Assembly: GCA_015257445.1 (NCBI GenBank)
Contig: JABZKE010000021.1
Coordinates: 1-7,663, forward strand
Source: Nanosynbacter sp.
GTDB lineage: Bacteria; Patescibacteriota; Saccharimonadia; Saccharimonadales; Saccharimonadaceae
Length of the DNA stretch: 7,663 nucleotides
Reading direction: 5' to 3'
Both the position numbers and the translations under genes were made by a program. Shown piece after piece: positions 6,701-7,663 of this stretch. Positions within the stretch are counted from its first letter, which is position 1; every line of letters starts with the position of its first letter. The notes beneath the pieces are model-generated. The model made no database searches. It saw nothing but the letters and a program-made list of their open reading frames with translations, and was not told the DNA's origin.

Positions 6701-7663
6701 CACCTTTTGGTACGGGAAACTTCGGAATCAGAATGCGCCCGAGCTTCATGTCGACATTACAGCGCTCGGCAATCTTGCGAGAGTTTTTGATAGCGTCAGG
6801 ATAATCTTTACCCCAACGATCAATAATTTCTTGTGGGGGAATGACGTGAAGTTGGAAGTCCTTCAGGGTCATACGATTTTGATCAGAAAGATTGGCAGCC
6901 GTACCGATACAGAGGAGAATTTCGTGAGCGTCCTGGTCTTCGTGCTTCAAATAGTGGCCATCACAGGTAACGACGAGCGGCAAACCGGTTTCCTTGGCGA
7001 TTTGCTGTAAGCCTTGGTTGATGCGATCTTGCACTTCCCAGTGAGTCGGTGACTCTGGGTGGCCATGATCCTGCATCTCAAGATAAAAACGGTCTTTATA
7101 AACTTCTTTATACCAATCAACCAATTTCCTGGCGCCATCCATGTCGCCATTTTTTAGGCGCACCGAAATTTCCGAGCTAGCACAACCCGAGAGACAAATA
7201 ATTCCCTCGTTATATTTTTCCATGATTTCATGGTCGATACGAGGCTTGTAATATTTACCATTAATTTCCGCTTCAGTAGCTAAACGACAGAGGTTTTCAA
7301 AACCCTGGTCATTCATGGCGAGCAAAGTAATGTGATAACGCACTTTATCATGTGCGGGATCCTTATCAGTACGATTTCTAGCCGCCACATAGGCCTCAAG
7401 TCCGAGAATTGGTTTAATGCCCGCAGATTGGCCTTCCTTATAAAGCTCAATCAAGCTCGACATGGTACCGTGGTCGGTGACCGCCACGGCCTGCATGCCG
7501 GTTTCTTTGACATACTTAATGAGATCCGGCACTTTAGTCAGACCATCAAGAAGTGAGTAATGCGTATGGTTATGCAGATGCACAAAATCCGCCGGAGACA
7601 AGATGTGATCCGGTGAATCTATTTCTTCGCAAAACTTCAAAAAATCGTCGTTATTTGCCTCGG
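3741..7663 (-). CDS. dnaE: DNA polymerase III alpha subunit, replicative polymerase (5' end outside window)
   Basis: This is the cytoplasmic replicative C-family polymerase, which extends DNA at the fork while held by the beta clamp. Residues are numbered from the TTG at 7640. The PHP domain (about 20-235) keeps the metal ligands: HLHNH at 21-25, TDH at 55-57, E82, H103, C153, DHG at 191-193 and DGH at 227-229. The palm has PDIDTD (D438, D440) and KMDFLGL (D592), the three catalytic aspartates. The family motifs GPGRGSAAGS, GGQADTLRKAVGKK and CFNKSHAACYALVAYWTAYLK follow. A helix-hairpin-helix region (about 835-920), the clamp-binding motif QTDLF at 948-952 and an OB fold (about 1018-1100) come next. 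A Lys/Ser/Ala-rich linker (about 1121-1218) then precedes a small C-terminal domain ending LVGENSVVLK. The stop is a tandem TAG-TAA. The frame stays open through seven more codons to the window edge, so TTG at 7640 is probably not the start. Confidence 0.97.
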   Translation of the reverse strand, partial: EANNDDFLKFCEEIDSPDHILSPADFVHLHNHTHYSLLDGLTKVPDLIKYVKETGMQAVAVTDHGTMSSLIELYKEGQSAGIKPILGLEAYVAARNRTDKDPAHDKVRYHITLLAMNDQGFENLCRLATEAEINGKYYKPRIDHEIMEKYNEGIICLSGCASSEISVRLKNGDMDGARKLVDWYKEVYKDRFYLEMQDHGHPESPTHWEVQDRINQGLQQIAKETGLPLVVTCDGHYLKHEDQDAHEILLCIGTAANLSDQNRMTLKDFQLHVIPPQEIIDRWGKDYPDAIKNSRKIAERCNVDMKLGRILIPKFPVPKGETDKTYLDKLVFRGLAFRYGGKTQEEVQDWSVEECRKLLSPEILERIDYELSVVDRMGYNGYFLIVQDFIMWGKTKRIIYGPGRGSAAGSILAYALRITELDPMKYGLLFERFLNPDRVSMPDIDTDIQDTRRDEVIEYCTEKYGKGRVANIVTFGKMMAKNAVRDVARVLEVPYAEADRIAKLVPDPVMGHHVKLTDAIKTAPDLKHEYEHNPVAKRVIDYASKLEGTIRSHGVHACGVVIAPDELVKFLPLEVSAKGPLATQYPSTQVEELGLLKMDFLGLSNLSVINNALRMIRKVYHDDVDLYSIPLDDQKSYELLQRAETTGVFQLESAGMKRYLKDLRASSFEDIIAMVALYRPGPMQFIDSFIRRKHGEEPITYLHSGLENALKSTYGILIYQEQFMQISKEWCGFTGGQADTLRKAVGKKKVDLMNKVKPEFIKGAQEVGGATEEQAETFWSQLLDFANYCFNKSHAACYALVAYWTAYLKAHYPDAFMAALMTSDMRWTDRLAIEIAECKRMGIKVLGPDINQSYSDFGIVGGENTIRFGLAAIKSMGKALVEEIVIPERDKNGPFKSVCDFAARVDGSKFNKKSWESAIKTGAFDRFHNRTDLLFNLEDIQAYGAKVQKDKASGQTDLFGMMGDAGSIPEPVIQPSPTQVSEKDQLLWERDLMGLYLSAHPLDKYDTYFEEQTHPFTLVTPENDGKQVIVGGIITNIRTILTKSNTKMAFVKIESKTSELEFLVFPKTYEEYSDRLAVDNVIKVTGRINAKDKDGNITSDVKIIAESISVLSDDKLSSYESTGTRLADPAEAPKKEFRRRKPAGEDSAKPKSTDVPTVTISKPKSSSEKISETKSNAATKSTTSAAAKSASVKSASTKSESAKPDTAGATKTATSEESEAPKRIIAPEADPRSLKLFVLVENPQNTATLTSIRELCDESPGFSEIILVLKDGEIKKPLRMPFRIEASPELISGLKELVGENSVVLK
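3987..4280 (-). other. Low-complexity Lys/Ser/Ala/Thr linker within DnaE
   Basis: About 98 residues (roughly 1121-1218 from the TTG at 7640) are almost wholly K, S, A, T, E and P and should be disordered. They separate the OB fold from the small C-terminal domain, which in other bacterial DnaE proteins follows much more closely. Part of the linker is made of short repeats. Confidence 0.75.
4056..4100 (-). repeat. 15-bp coding repeats (KSASV-KSAST-KSESA) in the DnaE linker
   Basis: Three adjacent five-residue units, KSASV, KSAST and KSESA, correspond to 15-bp DNA units. The first two share AAATCCGCTTC. Because the period is a multiple of three, gain or loss of units would keep the reading frame, so the linker length can drift without breaking the polymerase. 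Confidence 0.65.

Noticed and set aside
7638..7640. TTG at 7640 as the dnaE start
   Set aside because: The frame stays open to the window edge, TTG is a rare start, and the bases before it contain no Shine-Dalgarno sequence.

Overview
The window carries four protein genes: one incomplete gene on the plus strand at the left edge, and three on the minus strand filling the rest. The minus-strand order in the direction of transcription is dnaE (replicative DNA polymerase III alpha, whose 5' end lies beyond the right edge), a GlcD-type FAD-binding oxidoreductase, then tig (trigger factor). The plus-strand fragment and tig converge on a short spacer at 499-604, which holds two back-to-back intrinsic terminators, one for each strand.

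The organism is a bacterium of moderate GC content using the standard stop codons: TAA for tig, TAG for dnaE and the oxidoreductase, and TGA for the left-edge gene. The long Lys/Ser/Ala-rich linker in DnaE, the compact genome style and the general look of the proteins would fit a Patescibacteria/Saccharibacteria-like lineage. That is an impression from protein style and not proof; no rRNA or other marker is present.

Layout: 1-498, AT-rich C-terminal fragment of an unrecognised protein. 499-604, convergent terminator pair. 605-1885, tig, with a consensus extended -10 element placed so that transcription should start on the A of its ATG (predicted leaderless mRNA). 1886-1949, tig promoter region. 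1950-3560, FAD-dependent oxidoreductase with its own extended -10 promoter, a short leader and an SD-like sequence. 3561-3740, intergenic region whose right part is a 32-bp degenerate tandem repeat that begins inside the last codons of dnaE. 3741-7663, dnaE.

Functionally these are mostly household genes: chromosome replication, nascent-chain folding and a redox enzyme of unknown substrate. I found no defence system, mobile element, CRISPR array or RNA gene. The parts most worth a second look are the 32-bp repeats, which look like tandem decayed copies of the dnaE 3' end with their stop codons; the predicted leaderless tig; the intact PHP nuclease site and the low-complexity linker in DnaE; and the altered C-terminal motif of the oxidoreductase.
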